From Peribacillus glennii (GTDB lineage: Bacteria > Bacillota > Bacilli > Bacillales > DSM-1321): a stretch of 64,000 nt of DNA. Shown here in pieces: positions 7,691 to 16,874 of the stretch. Made by a program: the position numbers and the translations under genes. How positions within the stretch are numbered: the stretch's first letter is position 1; every line of letters starts with the position of its first letter. The DNA lies in contig NZ_QVTD01000024.1 of the NCBI RefSeq assembly GCF_003429105.1, forward strand, positions 1-64,000, given 5' to 3'. A model generated the notes under the pieces. The model searched no databases and had not been told where the DNA came from. It was given only the letters and a program-made list of their open reading frames with translations.

Positions 7691-7939
7691 GTAATTTCTA
7701 AAGACTTTTTCTATTATATAGATGCTGAAATGAAATAGCAACAGATGAGCTCAGTTTATAATGGGATGCCGGTATATCGGCTATCTTTAAAGATAGAGAC
7801 AATAGATTTGTGAAAACACACTTACCCTGAAAGTCAAAGCCAGCTTGACTTCCGCTTATTCGACAATCCCCTTGTAATGGGAAAATATGACGACTATAAT
7901 ATTAGTAACTATTAACTTATTATTTTTGGAGTGAACGCC

Positions 7940-8368
7940 ATGCTGAGCGGCTGGTTTCTGTGGTTTATCCTTTTTTGGATTGTGATTTTGATTTCCCTGT
8001 TTGCCATTGGCGGTTTTTTCATGTTCCGGAAGTTTCTAAAGAGGCTGCCTAAGGAAGATGGAAAGTCGGATATGGATTGGGAGGAATATTATGTAGGCCA
8101 GACGAAGCATCTTTGGCCGCCTGATTTGAAGGAACTGCTTGAGGATTTAGTCAGCCCGGTTCCTGAATTGTTCCGGGATGTCGCCCGACAAAAGATTGCC
8201 GGCAAGATCGGGGAATTGGCCGTAAAGGAAAGGGTTTCATCGATAACCGAGGATTTGGTGATCAGGGGCTATATTCTGGCGACGCCAAAACGTGACCATA
8301 AATTTCTTCGAAAAAAGCTGACGGAAAGACAAGTCAATATGACACCATATGAACATCTTTTCAGTTAA
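7940..8368 (+). CDS. yneK: DUF2621 membrane protein YneK
   Basis: 142 residues. ATG at 7940 is chosen because GGAG lies eight bases upstream; a GTG three codons earlier overlaps that site. One strong N-terminal membrane helix (about 5-28) is followed by the conserved FRKFLKRLPKEDGKS.MDWEEYYV stretch and a soluble helical domain. This matches B. subtilis YneK (DUF2621). In B. subtilis yneK lies close to cotM, sspP, sspO and citB. Here about 9 kb, including the selenocysteine genes, separates it from cotM. No activity is known. A 7-base inverted repeat (AAGTCAA/TTGACTT, 7831-7851) lies in its upstream region. Confidence 0.85.
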   Translation: MLSGWFLWFILFWIVILISLFAIGGFFMFRKFLKRLPKEDGKSDMDWEEYYVGQTKHLWPPDLKELLEDLVSPVPELFRDVARQKIAGKIGELAVKERVSSITEDLVIRGYILATPKRDHKFLRKKLTERQVNMTPYEHLFS

Positions 8369-8425
8369 AGTAATGAAGGGATTAGGCAGATCGCATCATG
8401 ATCTGTCTTTTTTATTACAAATACT

Positions 8426-8463
8426 GGAACGTATGTACGCAATCTCGTAAATATTGCTATAAT
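8426..8463 (+). promoter_or_regulatory. sbcDC promoter with LexA-like box
   Basis: TATAAT at 8458-8463 is a perfect -10. Seventeen bases upstream, the -35 region overlaps GGAACGTATGTACGC (8426-8440), one mismatch from the Bacillus LexA/DinR box GAAC-N4-GTTC. SOS control of the nuclease genes is plausible but rests on this imperfect site. Confidence 0.5.
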
Positions 8464-8498
8464 ACATAATAACGAAAAAAAGAGCGGGAGTGATCGAA

Positions 8499-9644
8499 AT
8501 GAAGTTTATCCATACGGCCGATTGGCATTTGGGGAAAATTGTCCATGGTGTACATATGACAGAGGACCAAAGGCATTCCCTCTATCAATTTATTAATATT
8601 GTTGAAGAAGAAAAGCCGGATGCCGTTGTGATTGCGGGGGATTTATATGACCGCTCCGTGCCGCCGACCGAAGCGGTGGAGCTGCTGGACGAAATTTTAT
8701 ATACGATGAATGTAAAGATGAAGACACCGATTGTCGCGATTTCAGGAAACCACGATAGTGCCGAACGGTTATCCTTTGGCTCATCCTGGTACCGTCATAG
8801 CCAGCTTTATATACAGGGGAGGCTGTCAGACAGCTTTGAGCCGGTCAGGATAAACGGCGTGAATTTTTATTTGGTTCCTTATGCTGAGCCAGGTGTTGTC
8901 CGCCAGCTATTAGATGATGACAGCATCCATTCCCATCAGGATGCGATGAAGGCCATAGCCGGAAAAATGGAAGAAAGCTTAAATCCAAATGAACCGAACG
9001 TATTTGTGGGCCATGCATTTGTTCTTGGAGGCCAGACTTCCGATTCCGAAAGGGCGCTATCTATAGGGGGTTCCGGCTGTGTCTCCAGTGATTGCTTTGA
9101 TGCTTTTAGCTACACTGCCCTTGGCCATTTGCACAGTCCTGATGCGATTAAGAACCCTAAAGTGTTTTATTCGGGTTCTTTGTTGAAATATTCGTTTTCC
9201 GAAGCGAAGCAGAAAAAATCGATATCAATCGTGAACATGGAGAATGATGGCAGCTTTGACGTTACATACCGCTCGCTTTCTCCAAAACTAGATATGCGGG
9301 AAATAGAAGGGTCGATGGAGGAACTTTTAGATCCGGGATTCTTTCAGTCCCAAAATGTGGAGGATTACTTGAAAGTCACGCTGCTTGATGAAGGCTCGCT
9401 GATTGATCCGATCAATCGCCTAAGGCAGATTTATCCAAATGTTCTGCATCTCGAGCGGAAGTGGGATCTGATCGATTCCAAAAGAAAGCAGTCGTTTTCG
9501 TCTGTAAAGGATGAAAAAAAATCAGAGCTGGATCTTTTTGAAACATTTTATAAAGAAATGACGGAACGAGAGTTTGATGGACTGAAGCGTGATACCATCG
9601 CTTCCGTTATTGAAGCTGTGAAAAAGGAGGAAGCAGTGAAATGA
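8499..9644 (+). CDS. sbcD: Nuclease SbcCD subunit D (Mre11-like)
   Basis: 381 residues from ATG 8499 (GGGAG eight bases upstream). The metallophosphoesterase motifs are in order: FIHTADWHLG (D and H ligands, residues 3-12), GDLYDR near 48, SGNHDS near 85, and GHAFV and GHLH near 170-215. With SbcC it forms an ATP-dependent double-strand exonuclease and hairpin endonuclease that acts on stalled forks and palindromes. It overlaps sbcC by four bases (ATGA), so the two subunits are translationally coupled. In B. subtilis sbcDC follow addBA elsewhere in the chromosome, so their place here between yneK and the sel genes is a different arrangement. Confidence 0.95.
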   Translation: MKFIHTADWHLGKIVHGVHMTEDQRHSLYQFINIVEEEKPDAVVIAGDLYDRSVPPTEAVELLDEILYTMNVKMKTPIVAISGNHDSAERLSFGSSWYRHSQLYIQGRLSDSFEPVRINGVNFYLVPYAEPGVVRQLLDDDSIHSHQDAMKAIAGKMEESLNPNEPNVFVGHAFVLGGQTSDSERALSIGGSGCVSSDCFDAFSYTALGHLHSPDAIKNPKVFYSGSLLKYSFSEAKQKKSISIVNMENDGSFDVTYRSLSPKLDMREIEGSMEELLDPGFFQSQNVEDYLKVTLLDEGSLIDPINRLRQIYPNVLHLERKWDLIDSKRKQSFSSVKDEKKSELDLFETFYKEMTEREFDGLKRDTIASVIEAVKKEEAVK

Positions 9645-12600
9645 GGCCTCTCAGTTTAACAATGCAGGCGTTCGGTCCTTATGCAGGCAGGGAAACCATC
9701 GATTTTACTGCTTTAGGAAACAGGACCATGTTCGTGATTTCCGGTAAGACAGGTTCCGGCAAGACGACGATTTTTGATGGCATCAGTTTTGCCATTTACG
9801 GAAAAGCAAGCGGCGAAGACCGGAACGGGCAAGAATTGAGAAGCCAATTTGCCGATAATGACCTGTCAACCGAGGTGACATTATTATTTACACTGCGCGG
9901 AAAGACCTATTCGATTTGGCGCGCCCCGCAGCAAGAGCGGAAGAAAAAGACCGGGGAAGGTGTTGTGACGGTAACCTCAAAGGCAGAATTATATGAAATC
10001 GATGCAGCGGGCGATAAGAAACTGCTTGGATCCAATGTTCGTGAAGTAGATGACACAATAAAAATGATCATGCAGATCGATGCCAATCAATTCAGGCAGA
10101 TCCTGATGATTCCACAGGGAGAATTCCGAAAACTCCTTACTTCGGACAGCAAAGATAAGGAGCAAATCCTGCAAAAGCTTTTCCACACGGAATTGTATAA
10201 AAGAATCGAAGAAAAATTGAAGGAGCAAGCAGCTGAGCTTCGGAAGCTTAGCGAGAAGAGCAGAACCGATAGGATTAGTCTAATGAAAGAAATACAGCCC
10301 GGGGAAAATGAGGAGCTGAAGGCTGCATTGCTTTCCGACGAGCCGAATGAACAGCATGTTCTTCCATTGTTGGCTGCAGAAATCAGTCAAAGTGATCAAA
10401 AAATCAATGCCTTGACAGTGGATTTGAGAAAAAAACAAGAAGCAAGGGACCGGATCCAGGGTGAAATCGCAAAGGCTGAAGACTTATTACAGCGTTTTGC
10501 CGAAAGGGAAAGGCTGCAGCAGGAGAAGGAAGAACTCGAAAAGAAAAAAGCGGACATCGGGATAAATAAAGAACAAATTTCGCTTGCACAGAAAGCTTCC
10601 GTCCTCGAAAAGCAGGAGCAATTATACTTGAGGGTCGGCAAGCAAATGAAATTGGCCAAGGAAGAATTGGAAAAATTGCAAAAAGAAGCGGATGCCTTGT
10701 CCGCAGATAAGGCCCGGAACGAAATAATTTATGAAACCCAAGCAGCGAGGGCGCCGGAACGGGACAAAGCACTGGCGGAAGTCCACCGCCTTCAGCAGCT
10801 TAAAGATAGTGTTCAGGCCTTTTCGGAATTAAGTGAGAACACACAGAACGCTGAAAAGCAATGGAAAGAAAGCAGCCAAAAGAGAGAGCGGACTGAAGCT
10901 AGTATTTCCAAAATCGAAAAAGACATGGAAACCCTGCTGGATGAAAAAAATGCCGGCGAGAAAGCAGCCGTGGACTATGTTGAAAAAGAAAGAGAATTGG
11001 AAAAGAACCAGGAACTCTTAAAAAAATTGAGAAAACTGAAGGATTCTTATCAGGAGTTGACCAAACGCAGGGCAGCTCTAAAGGAAAAGCAGGAACGTCT
11101 CCAAATTGCGAACAGGGCAACAGCATCTGAAAAAGAAAACATGGAAGCACTGGATAAGGCTTGGCGCGAAAGCCAGGCGGGCTTTTTGGCTGCCTCACTT
11201 GAGAATGGCTTGTCCTGTCCTGTCTGCGGTTCGACCGAACATCCTCTTCCGGCTCACTCTCCCGATAAGATGCCGAGTGAAGTGGAATTAAACAGGCAAA
11301 GGGAGATTGTTGCCAAGTCTGAAACGGAAAAAGGAAATGCTGAAGTCCAGTTTTATCAAGCGGAATCTCAATTCGATTCTGCCAATGCCACTTATTTGGA
11401 AAAAATACAGGAGCTTGAAGATGTTCTGGAAAGATTTGATGTATCTCAAATAAGTGATTATGAATCGAAGCATGTTGCCCTTCGAACCAAACTCGAACAG
11501 GAGCTCGCAGCTCTTTACGCCAAAAAGGCTTCCATTGGTGAAATAAATGAACAGCTTAACAAAATGAAGGGGAAATCTGTAGAAGCCAAGTCATTGCTGG
11601 AAAACCTGAGGAAAGACGAAGAAACAGCGAAAAACAGCTTCCTGCAGCAAAGTGTAAAGCTTGCCGGGCTAAAAGAAAGCTTGCCTGAACAGATCCGGAC
11701 AATGGAAGCCTATAAGCTTGTATTAAATAAAGCGATCAAACATCATCAAAATCTCCAGAATGCATTTGATGAAGCAATGGCAAGGCTTCAAAGTTCCAAG
11801 GAAAACGAATCCGTTATTTTGGCGAAAAAAGAGTCAACCTCAGGTCAACTGGAAAAGCTGGAGGCTGAACTAAATAAAGAACGCGAAAGCTTTAAGGATG
11901 AGATGGTCAAGCTTGGTTTTGAAACATATGGGGCATATACATCTGCTAAAAAAGCTGAGCTTGAAATTCAGTCGCTTCAGGAAGCTGTGCAGCAATTTGA
12001 ACAAAGATTCCATTCTGTTACAGGCCTTTGCCATGATATCGAGCTGAAGTTAAAAGGGATGGAGAAGCCGGATTTAGAAGGGCTTCGAAAAACGTTCGAG
12101 CTGATTGATGGAGAATTGGAGGCAGTCAGGAGCCTTCAAAATCAGCTGGCTTCAGCAAAAGTGAAAAACGAGGAAATCATTGGAAAAATTAAAGCCGTCA
12201 TTGAGGAACAGAAAACACTCGATGAGAAATATTCTTTAATCGGCCATCTCCACGAGATTTCAAAAGGGCAGAATCCATATAAAATCACTTTTGAAAGATA
12301 TGTGCTCGCTGCCTTTCTTGATGACATCTTAAAGGTTGCCAATACAAGGCTTCTCAAAATGACAAGCGGGCGTTTCCAGCTCTTGCGAAAGGTTGACCCT
12401 ACCAGGAAAAATGTCCAAAGCGGCCTCGAGTTGTCAGTGTTTGACCAATATACCGGACAGGAACGGCATGTAAAGACCCTTTCCGGAGGGGAAAGCTTTA
12501 AAGCGGCACTCTCACTCGCTTTAGGGCTGGCTGATGTAGTGCAGGAATATGCGGGGGGCATTTCGCTTGAAACCATGTTTATTGATGAAGGGTTTGGGAC

Positions 12601-12778
12601 GCTGGACCCTGAATCGCTTGATAATGCAATCGAAGCCCTGATCGATATCCAGAGCAGCGGAAGGCTTGTCGGAATCATCTCTCACGTACCCGAGCTGAAG
12701 GAACGGATTGATGTCCGTCTCGAAGTGCATTCTACCCAGCAGGGGAGCTCCACGGAATTTCAATTTTATGGAGCGTGA
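9641..12778 (+). CDS. sbcC: Nuclease SbcCD subunit C (Rad50-like ATPase)
   Basis: 1045 residues, usual length for SbcC. The Walker A motif GKTGSGKTT is at about 35-43. Long coiled coils (about 180-510 and 550-850) surround a zinc hook CPVC at residues 526-529. The ABC signature LSGGESFKAALSLALGLAD and the Walker B FIDEGFGTLDPE lie near the C-terminus. This is an SMC-like ATPase that pairs with SbcD. The coiled-coil section is rich in Lys/Glu, as usual. No lesions seen. Confidence 0.95.
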   Translation: MRPLSLTMQAFGPYAGRETIDFTALGNRTMFVISGKTGSGKTTIFDGISFAIYGKASGEDRNGQELRSQFADNDLSTEVTLLFTLRGKTYSIWRAPQQERKKKTGEGVVTVTSKAELYEIDAAGDKKLLGSNVREVDDTIKMIMQIDANQFRQILMIPQGEFRKLLTSDSKDKEQILQKLFHTELYKRIEEKLKEQAAELRKLSEKSRTDRISLMKEIQPGENEELKAALLSDEPNEQHVLPLLAAEISQSDQKINALTVDLRKKQEARDRIQGEIAKAEDLLQRFAERERLQQEKEELEKKKADIGINKEQISLAQKASVLEKQEQLYLRVGKQMKLAKEELEKLQKEADALSADKARNEIIYETQAARAPERDKALAEVHRLQQLKDSVQAFSELSENTQNAEKQWKESSQKRERTEASISKIEKDMETLLDEKNAGEKAAVDYVEKERELEKNQELLKKLRKLKDSYQELTKRRAALKEKQERLQIANRATASEKENMEALDKAWRESQAGFLAASLENGLSCPVCGSTEHPLPAHSPDKMPSEVELNRQREIVAKSETEKGNAEVQFYQAESQFDSANATYLEKIQELEDVLERFDVSQISDYESKHVALRTKLEQELAALYAKKASIGEINEQLNKMKGKSVEAKSLLENLRKDEETAKNSFLQQSVKLAGLKESLPEQIRTMEAYKLVLNKAIKHHQNLQNAFDEAMARLQSSKENESVILAKKESTSGQLEKLEAELNKERESFKDEMVKLGFETYGAYTSAKKAELEIQSLQEAVQQFEQRFHSVTGLCHDIELKLKGMEKPDLEGLRKTFELIDGELEAVRSLQNQLASAKVKNEEIIGKIKAVIEEQKTLDEKYSLIGHLHEISKGQNPYKITFERYVLAAFLDDILKVANTRLLKMTSGRFQLLRKVDPTRKNVQSGLELSVFDQYTGQERHVKTLSGGESFKAALSLALGLADVVQEYAGGISLETMFIDEGFGTLDPESLDNAIEALIDIQSSGRLVGIISHVPELKERIDVRLEVHSTQQGSSTEFQFYGA

Positions 12779-12925
12779 ATAAGCAATGGACGTTAATCCA
12801 GTGCAACTGAGATGTGTCAAATGCTATAATGAAATGTAAATTATGGCAGGAACCCACCATGCTTCATACACGGAGACTATATCCTGCATGACTTTTAATC
12901 CAAAATGGTGAGATGGGGGATGTGA

Positions 12926-13735
12926 ATGTCAGTGAAAAGAATCGGAATTGATGCAGGTGGTTCGCTCATTAAATTGGCTTATTTTGAAGATGAAAAGCTT
13001 CATGTGAGAACTCACTCTTATCATGACATGCCTTCTTTTATCCAATGGATGGGGATCATCGCTCCGAATGCCAAGATCGTCGTTACAGGTGGAAAGAGCA
13101 GGCATATACAGGAGCGGTTGGCCACACCGGCAGTAGAAATGGATGAATTTGCAGCAACTCCGGCCGGTGCCGCATATCTGTTGCAACAGGAAGCTAAACA
13201 TTCGCTAAAGACTTCCATCCTTGTTAATATCGGGACAGGCACTTCGTTTTATTTGCTGAAAGAGGATGCTGCCGAAAGGATTGGCGGAACTGGCGTAGGT
13301 GGCGGCACGCTCCTGGGGTTGGGCAATCTTCTTGTAGGTACCGATACTTTCAAGGAAATCGTATCCCTTGCTGGCAAGGGAAAGCGTTCAGCGGTCGACC
13401 TTCAGGTGAAGGATATATATGAACCGCTGGAGCCGCCGATTCCCGGCCATTTTACTGCCAGCAATTTTGGGAAAGCTTTTAGCTTTGATGCTGCTGGGAA
13501 AGATGATTTGATGGCCGCCTTAGTCGGTATGATTGCGGAAACCGTTATGTTGATGGCTGTACAAGCTGCTGCTTCCCGCCAAATAAAGGATATTGTGTAC
13601 TTTGGAGGGACGGTGGCTGGCAATTTGCCGCTTCAATCGGTTTTGAAGGAAGCAACTCATGCGTTTGGCTGCCGTGCGCTTTTTCTTGATAAAGGTGAAT
13701 ACAGCGGGGCAGTAGGTGCGCTCCTTCAGCAATAA
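12926..13735 (+). CDS. coaW: Type II pantothenate kinase
   Basis: 269 residues. An N-terminal ASKHA phosphate-binding loop GIDAGGSLIKLAY (7-19), VTGGKSRHI near 54, the second phosphate loop NIGTGTSFYL near 100, and GGTGVGGGTLLGLG at about 118-131 match the eukaryotic-like type II pantothenate kinases of Bacillaceae and Staphylococcus (CoaW). It phosphorylates pantothenate, the first step of CoA synthesis, and members of this type resist CoA feedback. A -10-like TATAAT is at about 12821. It lies 45 bases before selB in the same direction and could be co-transcribed, but no functional link to selenium is known. Confidence 0.9.
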   Translation: MSVKRIGIDAGGSLIKLAYFEDEKLHVRTHSYHDMPSFIQWMGIIAPNAKIVVTGGKSRHIQERLATPAVEMDEFAATPAGAAYLLQQEAKHSLKTSILVNIGTGTSFYLLKEDAAERIGGTGVGGGTLLGLGNLLVGTDTFKEIVSLAGKGKRSAVDLQVKDIYEPLEPPIPGHFTASNFGKAFSFDAAGKDDLMAALVGMIAETVMLMAVQAAASRQIKDIVYFGGTVAGNLPLQSVLKEATHAFGCRALFLDKGEYSGAVGALLQQ

Positions 13736-13779
13736 TTTTTCGGTGTGCCGCCATAAGTTATTTTATAAAGGATGTTTTT

Positions 13780-15660
13780 ATGAAAAGGCATTTTACCATT
13801 GGCATGGCCGGGCATATTGACCATGGAAAAACCTCGCTCACGAAGGTGCTCACCAATGTTGATACGGACCGGTTGAAAGAAGAAAAAGAAAGACAAATAT
13901 CGATTGAACTTGGCTTTGCCCCTCTATATGAAAATGAGGATATGCAGGTATCGGTCGTTGATGTTCCGGGGCATGAACGGTTCATCCGCCAAATGATTGC
14001 AGGTGTTGCCGGGATTGATTTAGTAGTCTTAGCGGTAGCTGCAGATGAAGGCGTTATGCCGCAAACAAAGGAACACCTGGAAATTTTGGGTTTCCTGGGT
14101 ATCAAAAAGGGCATTGTTGCCATTACAAAAATAGATAAGGTGGAAGAAGATTTTCTTTCTTTAGTAAAGGGAGAGATCATGCTTGAGCTTGAGGGCAGCG
14201 TATTTGAAAATTCACCTGTGGCGATGTTGGACAGTTTATCAGGAAAGGGAATTGAGGATATCAGACAGCTAATCCTAGATGAGCTGGGAACCCTTGAACC
14301 CCGTGACACAAAAGGACCGTTCAGGCTGCCGGTTGACCAGGTATTCACTGTGAAAGGGCAAGGTACGGTTGTCCGGGGAACGGTTTATGAAGGATCAGTT
14401 AAAGAAGGGGAATCATTAATCATCCTGCCGAATCATATAGAGACAAAAGCACGCCAGCTGCAGATTCACCATAAACCCGCAATGCAGGCATTTGCAGGCC
14501 AAAGGGCCGCTGTCAACCTTTCTGGAATAGCCAAAGAAGAAATCCGGCGCGGAGACGTCCTCGTATCGTCCGAGCATTTCAACGTAACGAAATGTCTTGA
14601 CGTTTCCCTTCGGTCATCAAGCGATCTTGACCATATTGTAAAACAAAGAACTCCCATTAAGTGCTACATCGGAACATCCGAGGTAATGGGGCGCATCGTA
14701 TTTTTCGACAGAAATGAAATTGGTGCCGAGCATGAAGAAGTTTTATGCCAGCTTCGGTTGGAAGAAGAAATCGTAACAAAAAGAGGCGACCGGTTCATTC
14801 TCCGGCGTCCAAGTCCCCAGGAAACAATTGGCGGCGGCTGGGTTATCGATCCAATGGGAGATAAATACCGGTTTGGCACAAAAACAATCGAAGAGCTGGC
14901 CAAGAAGAAGGCTGGGAACCCAAAAGAACGGATCATTTCTGCGCTTATGGAGGAAAAGGGGCTTTCCATACAAGATTTAATAAAGCGCACGTCCCTGAAT
15001 GAATCAGAAGTCAAGACCGTTTTGGATCAGGAGGAATTCCTTTCCTATAGTTCCGGATATTATACTGCTCAAAACATTATCGAAAACGTTACTGAGGAAA
15101 TTTACGACAGGCTAATGGAATACCAGCAGGCATTCCCGATGAGGCCAGGCATAAATAAAGCGGAGGCAGTCCAGGCAATGCAGGATGCCTTCCCAAAATC
15201 TTTGCTTGATTTTGTATTGAAACGGGGAGAAGAAGAAGGTGCCTGGAAAAGAAACGGCCAATTTTTCTCTACTGCCGTTTTTTCCCCGCATGTGCCCGCC
15301 AATTGGAGCAAGCGCGTGGAAGGTATGCTTCAGGCAATCAAAGCGGAGGGTCTCCAGGTAAAGTATTTGGATAATTACATGGAAGATGCGGGAATACCTG
15401 ATACACTCAGGACTGAACTGACCTATTTTTTTACGGAGCAAAGATTGCTGGTTCCGCTCGATGGGCAATTCCATCTTTCTGCTGAGAGGTTTGATGAAGC
15501 CGTGGCCAAGCTTAAGAGCCAAACAGCGGATTCCTTTGAAGTCGGGGCAGCCAAGGAAATATTAGGCCTCTCAAGGAAGTTCATTATTCCTTTCCTGGAA
15601 AAGTTGGACAGTGAAAGGATCACCCGGCGTGAAGGCAATATAAGAGTATGGGTTAAATAA
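13780..15660 (+). CDS. selB: Selenocysteine-specific elongation factor SelB
   Basis: 626 residues. A GTPase domain at the N-terminus has G1 GHIDHGKTS (10-18), G3 DVPGHE (about 61-66) and G4 TKID (about 119-122). Two EF-Tu-like beta domains follow (about 180-350), then a long C-terminal part of winged helices (about 370-626) that reads the SECIS hairpin in mRNA. This C-terminal extension distinguishes SelB from EF-Tu. It brings Sec-tRNA to the ribosome at UGA codons. It is transcribed toward selD, with a shared bidirectional terminator between. It has what it needs to decode the three UGA genes found in this window. Confidence 0.97.
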   Translation: MKRHFTIGMAGHIDHGKTSLTKVLTNVDTDRLKEEKERQISIELGFAPLYENEDMQVSVVDVPGHERFIRQMIAGVAGIDLVVLAVAADEGVMPQTKEHLEILGFLGIKKGIVAITKIDKVEEDFLSLVKGEIMLELEGSVFENSPVAMLDSLSGKGIEDIRQLILDELGTLEPRDTKGPFRLPVDQVFTVKGQGTVVRGTVYEGSVKEGESLIILPNHIETKARQLQIHHKPAMQAFAGQRAAVNLSGIAKEEIRRGDVLVSSEHFNVTKCLDVSLRSSSDLDHIVKQRTPIKCYIGTSEVMGRIVFFDRNEIGAEHEEVLCQLRLEEEIVTKRGDRFILRRPSPQETIGGGWVIDPMGDKYRFGTKTIEELAKKKAGNPKERIISALMEEKGLSIQDLIKRTSLNESEVKTVLDQEEFLSYSSGYYTAQNIIENVTEEIYDRLMEYQQAFPMRPGINKAEAVQAMQDAFPKSLLDFVLKRGEEEGAWKRNGQFFSTAVFSPHVPANWSKRVEGMLQAIKAEGLQVKYLDNYMEDAGIPDTLRTELTYFFTEQRLLVPLDGQFHLSAERFDEAVAKLKSQTADSFEVGAAKEILGLSRKFIIPFLEKLDSERITRREGNIRVWVK

Positions 15661-15661
15661 G

Positions 15662-15696
15662 AAAAATCCGTTTGAGCTGCTCAAACGGATTTTTTC
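15662..15696. terminator. Bidirectional terminator between selB and selD
   Basis: AAAAATCCGTTTGA-GCTGC-TCAAACGGATTTTTT. A nearly perfect 14-pair stem with A and T tracts on both sides ends both convergent genes. Confidence 0.92.
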
Positions 15697-16749
15697 TTAT
15701 AATACATAAATGGCTGTTTCTCGTTGTTCCCTGACAGCGCCAACAACAGTGGCATGCTGCAAGCCTGATTCATTTAATTTTGATACGAATTCTTTGGCTT
15801 CGCTTTCCGGGATGCTTACGAGCAATCCGCCTGATGTGACGGCATCGCAAAGGATCAGCCGTTCCTCTAAAGGCATGCTTTCAGGATAAGAAACATTATC
15901 TCCAAGCCAGGAATGGTTGGATTTTGTGCCTCCTGGTATGATTCCATCCGCCGCAAGCTCGCGGGTGCCGGCAAGCAATGGTACTTCCTTGCTGTAAATA
16001 TCGAAGCTCACATCGCTGCCACTTGCCATTTCGCTGGCATGTCCCAGCAATCCAAATCCTGTAACGTCCGTTACGGCATTTGGATGGAATGGCTTCAATA
16101 TTTCGGCCGCTGTTTTATTCAACATTGCCATTGTTTCAGTTACCGCTTGTTCCTGCTCTGGAGTGACAGCATTTCGCTTGATGCCTGTAGTCAGGATGCC
16201 TACGCCGATCGGTTTTGTAAGCACAAGCAGATCTCCCGGTTTTGAACCTACATTCTTCCAGATTTTGTCGGGATGTACAATCCCTGTTACGGATAAGCCG
16301 AATTTTGGTTCCTGGTCATCAATAGAATGGCCGCCCACGGTAATGGCACCTGCTTCTGCCACTTTATCCTGCGCTCCCTTAAGAATTTCGGCAAGCATCT
16401 CGCCTCCGAGCTTTTTAATCGGGTAGCCGACAATATTCAGCACCGTTTTCGGTTCTCCGCCCATAGCATAAACATCACTGAGCGAATTGGCCGCGGCAAT
16501 CTGGCCGAAAAGGTAGGGGTCGTCCACAACCGGCGTGAAATAATCCACTGTCTGGATGAGGGCTATGTCATCAGTAAGTTTATATACTCCCGCGTCGTCC
16601 GCCGTTTCGTTTCCTACCAGCAGTTCAGGAACAGGTTTTTGTTTTGGTAAAAGACGCAAAACTTGCGCCAGGTCCTCAGGACCAATTTTGCAGCCTCAGC
16701 CAGCTTTTGTAGACATCGCTGTGAGACGGATTTTTTCTTGGTCAGTCAT
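15697..16749 (-). CDS. selD: Selenide, water dikinase SelD containing selenocysteine
   Basis: The gene is 351 codons with an in-frame TGA at codon 18 (16698-16696). Initiation at 16749 is fixed by GGAGGTG seven bases upstream. The start reads MTDQEKIRLT...KAG-U-GCKIGPEDLAQVL, so Sec18 sits where other SelD proteins have the catalytic Cys, next to the essential Lys21. The rest is the AIRS/PurM-like ATPase fold (GGHSIDD at about 140-146, TDVTGFGLLGHA at about 225). It makes selenophosphate from selenide and ATP for SelA. Reading only from the first ATG after the TGA would remove the active site. A hairpin follows the TGA. SelD with Sec at this place is known in other bacteria. Confidence 0.97.
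16656..16691 (-). promoter_or_regulatory. Candidate SECIS in selD
   Basis: Directly after the TGA the mRNA can fold GGTCC-TGA-GGACC (13-25 bases after the codon), with an outer pairing GCAAAA/TTTTGC. A G lies in the apical loop 19 bases after the UGA. Position and loop fit bacterial SECIS elements read by SelB. Confidence 0.7.
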
Positions 16750-16813
16750 TTGTTGTTCCACCTCCGTTACATTAGTATAATTCATTTTTTTCGTTATACG
16801 CTATAGATAAGCT

Positions 16814-16859
16814 TTTTCATTGTATAGGAATTTGAAATATACTACATTGACAATGAAAA
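16814..16859 (+). repeat. Inverted repeat in the leader of the SelW-like gene
   Basis: TTTTCATTGT (16814-16823) and ACAATGAAAA (16850-16859) are a perfect 10-base inverted repeat with 26 bases between them, ending just before the GGAGGT ribosome site. It could be an operator for a dimeric regulator or a leader hairpin that occludes the ribosome site. A selenium-responsive role is speculation. Confidence 0.6.
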
Positions 16860-16874
16860 TGGAGGTAGTAAACA

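Noticed and set aside
12142-12678. Long minus-strand ORFs inside sbcC, selB, parC and others
   Set aside because: They are shadows of real genes: no ribosome sites, no recognisable motifs, unusual composition.
15697-16659. SelD as a 320-residue protein starting at 16659
   Set aside because: This start removes the catalytic loop. A better start with GGAGGTG lies at 16749, and only a TGA interrupts the frame, which the Sec machinery nearby can read.
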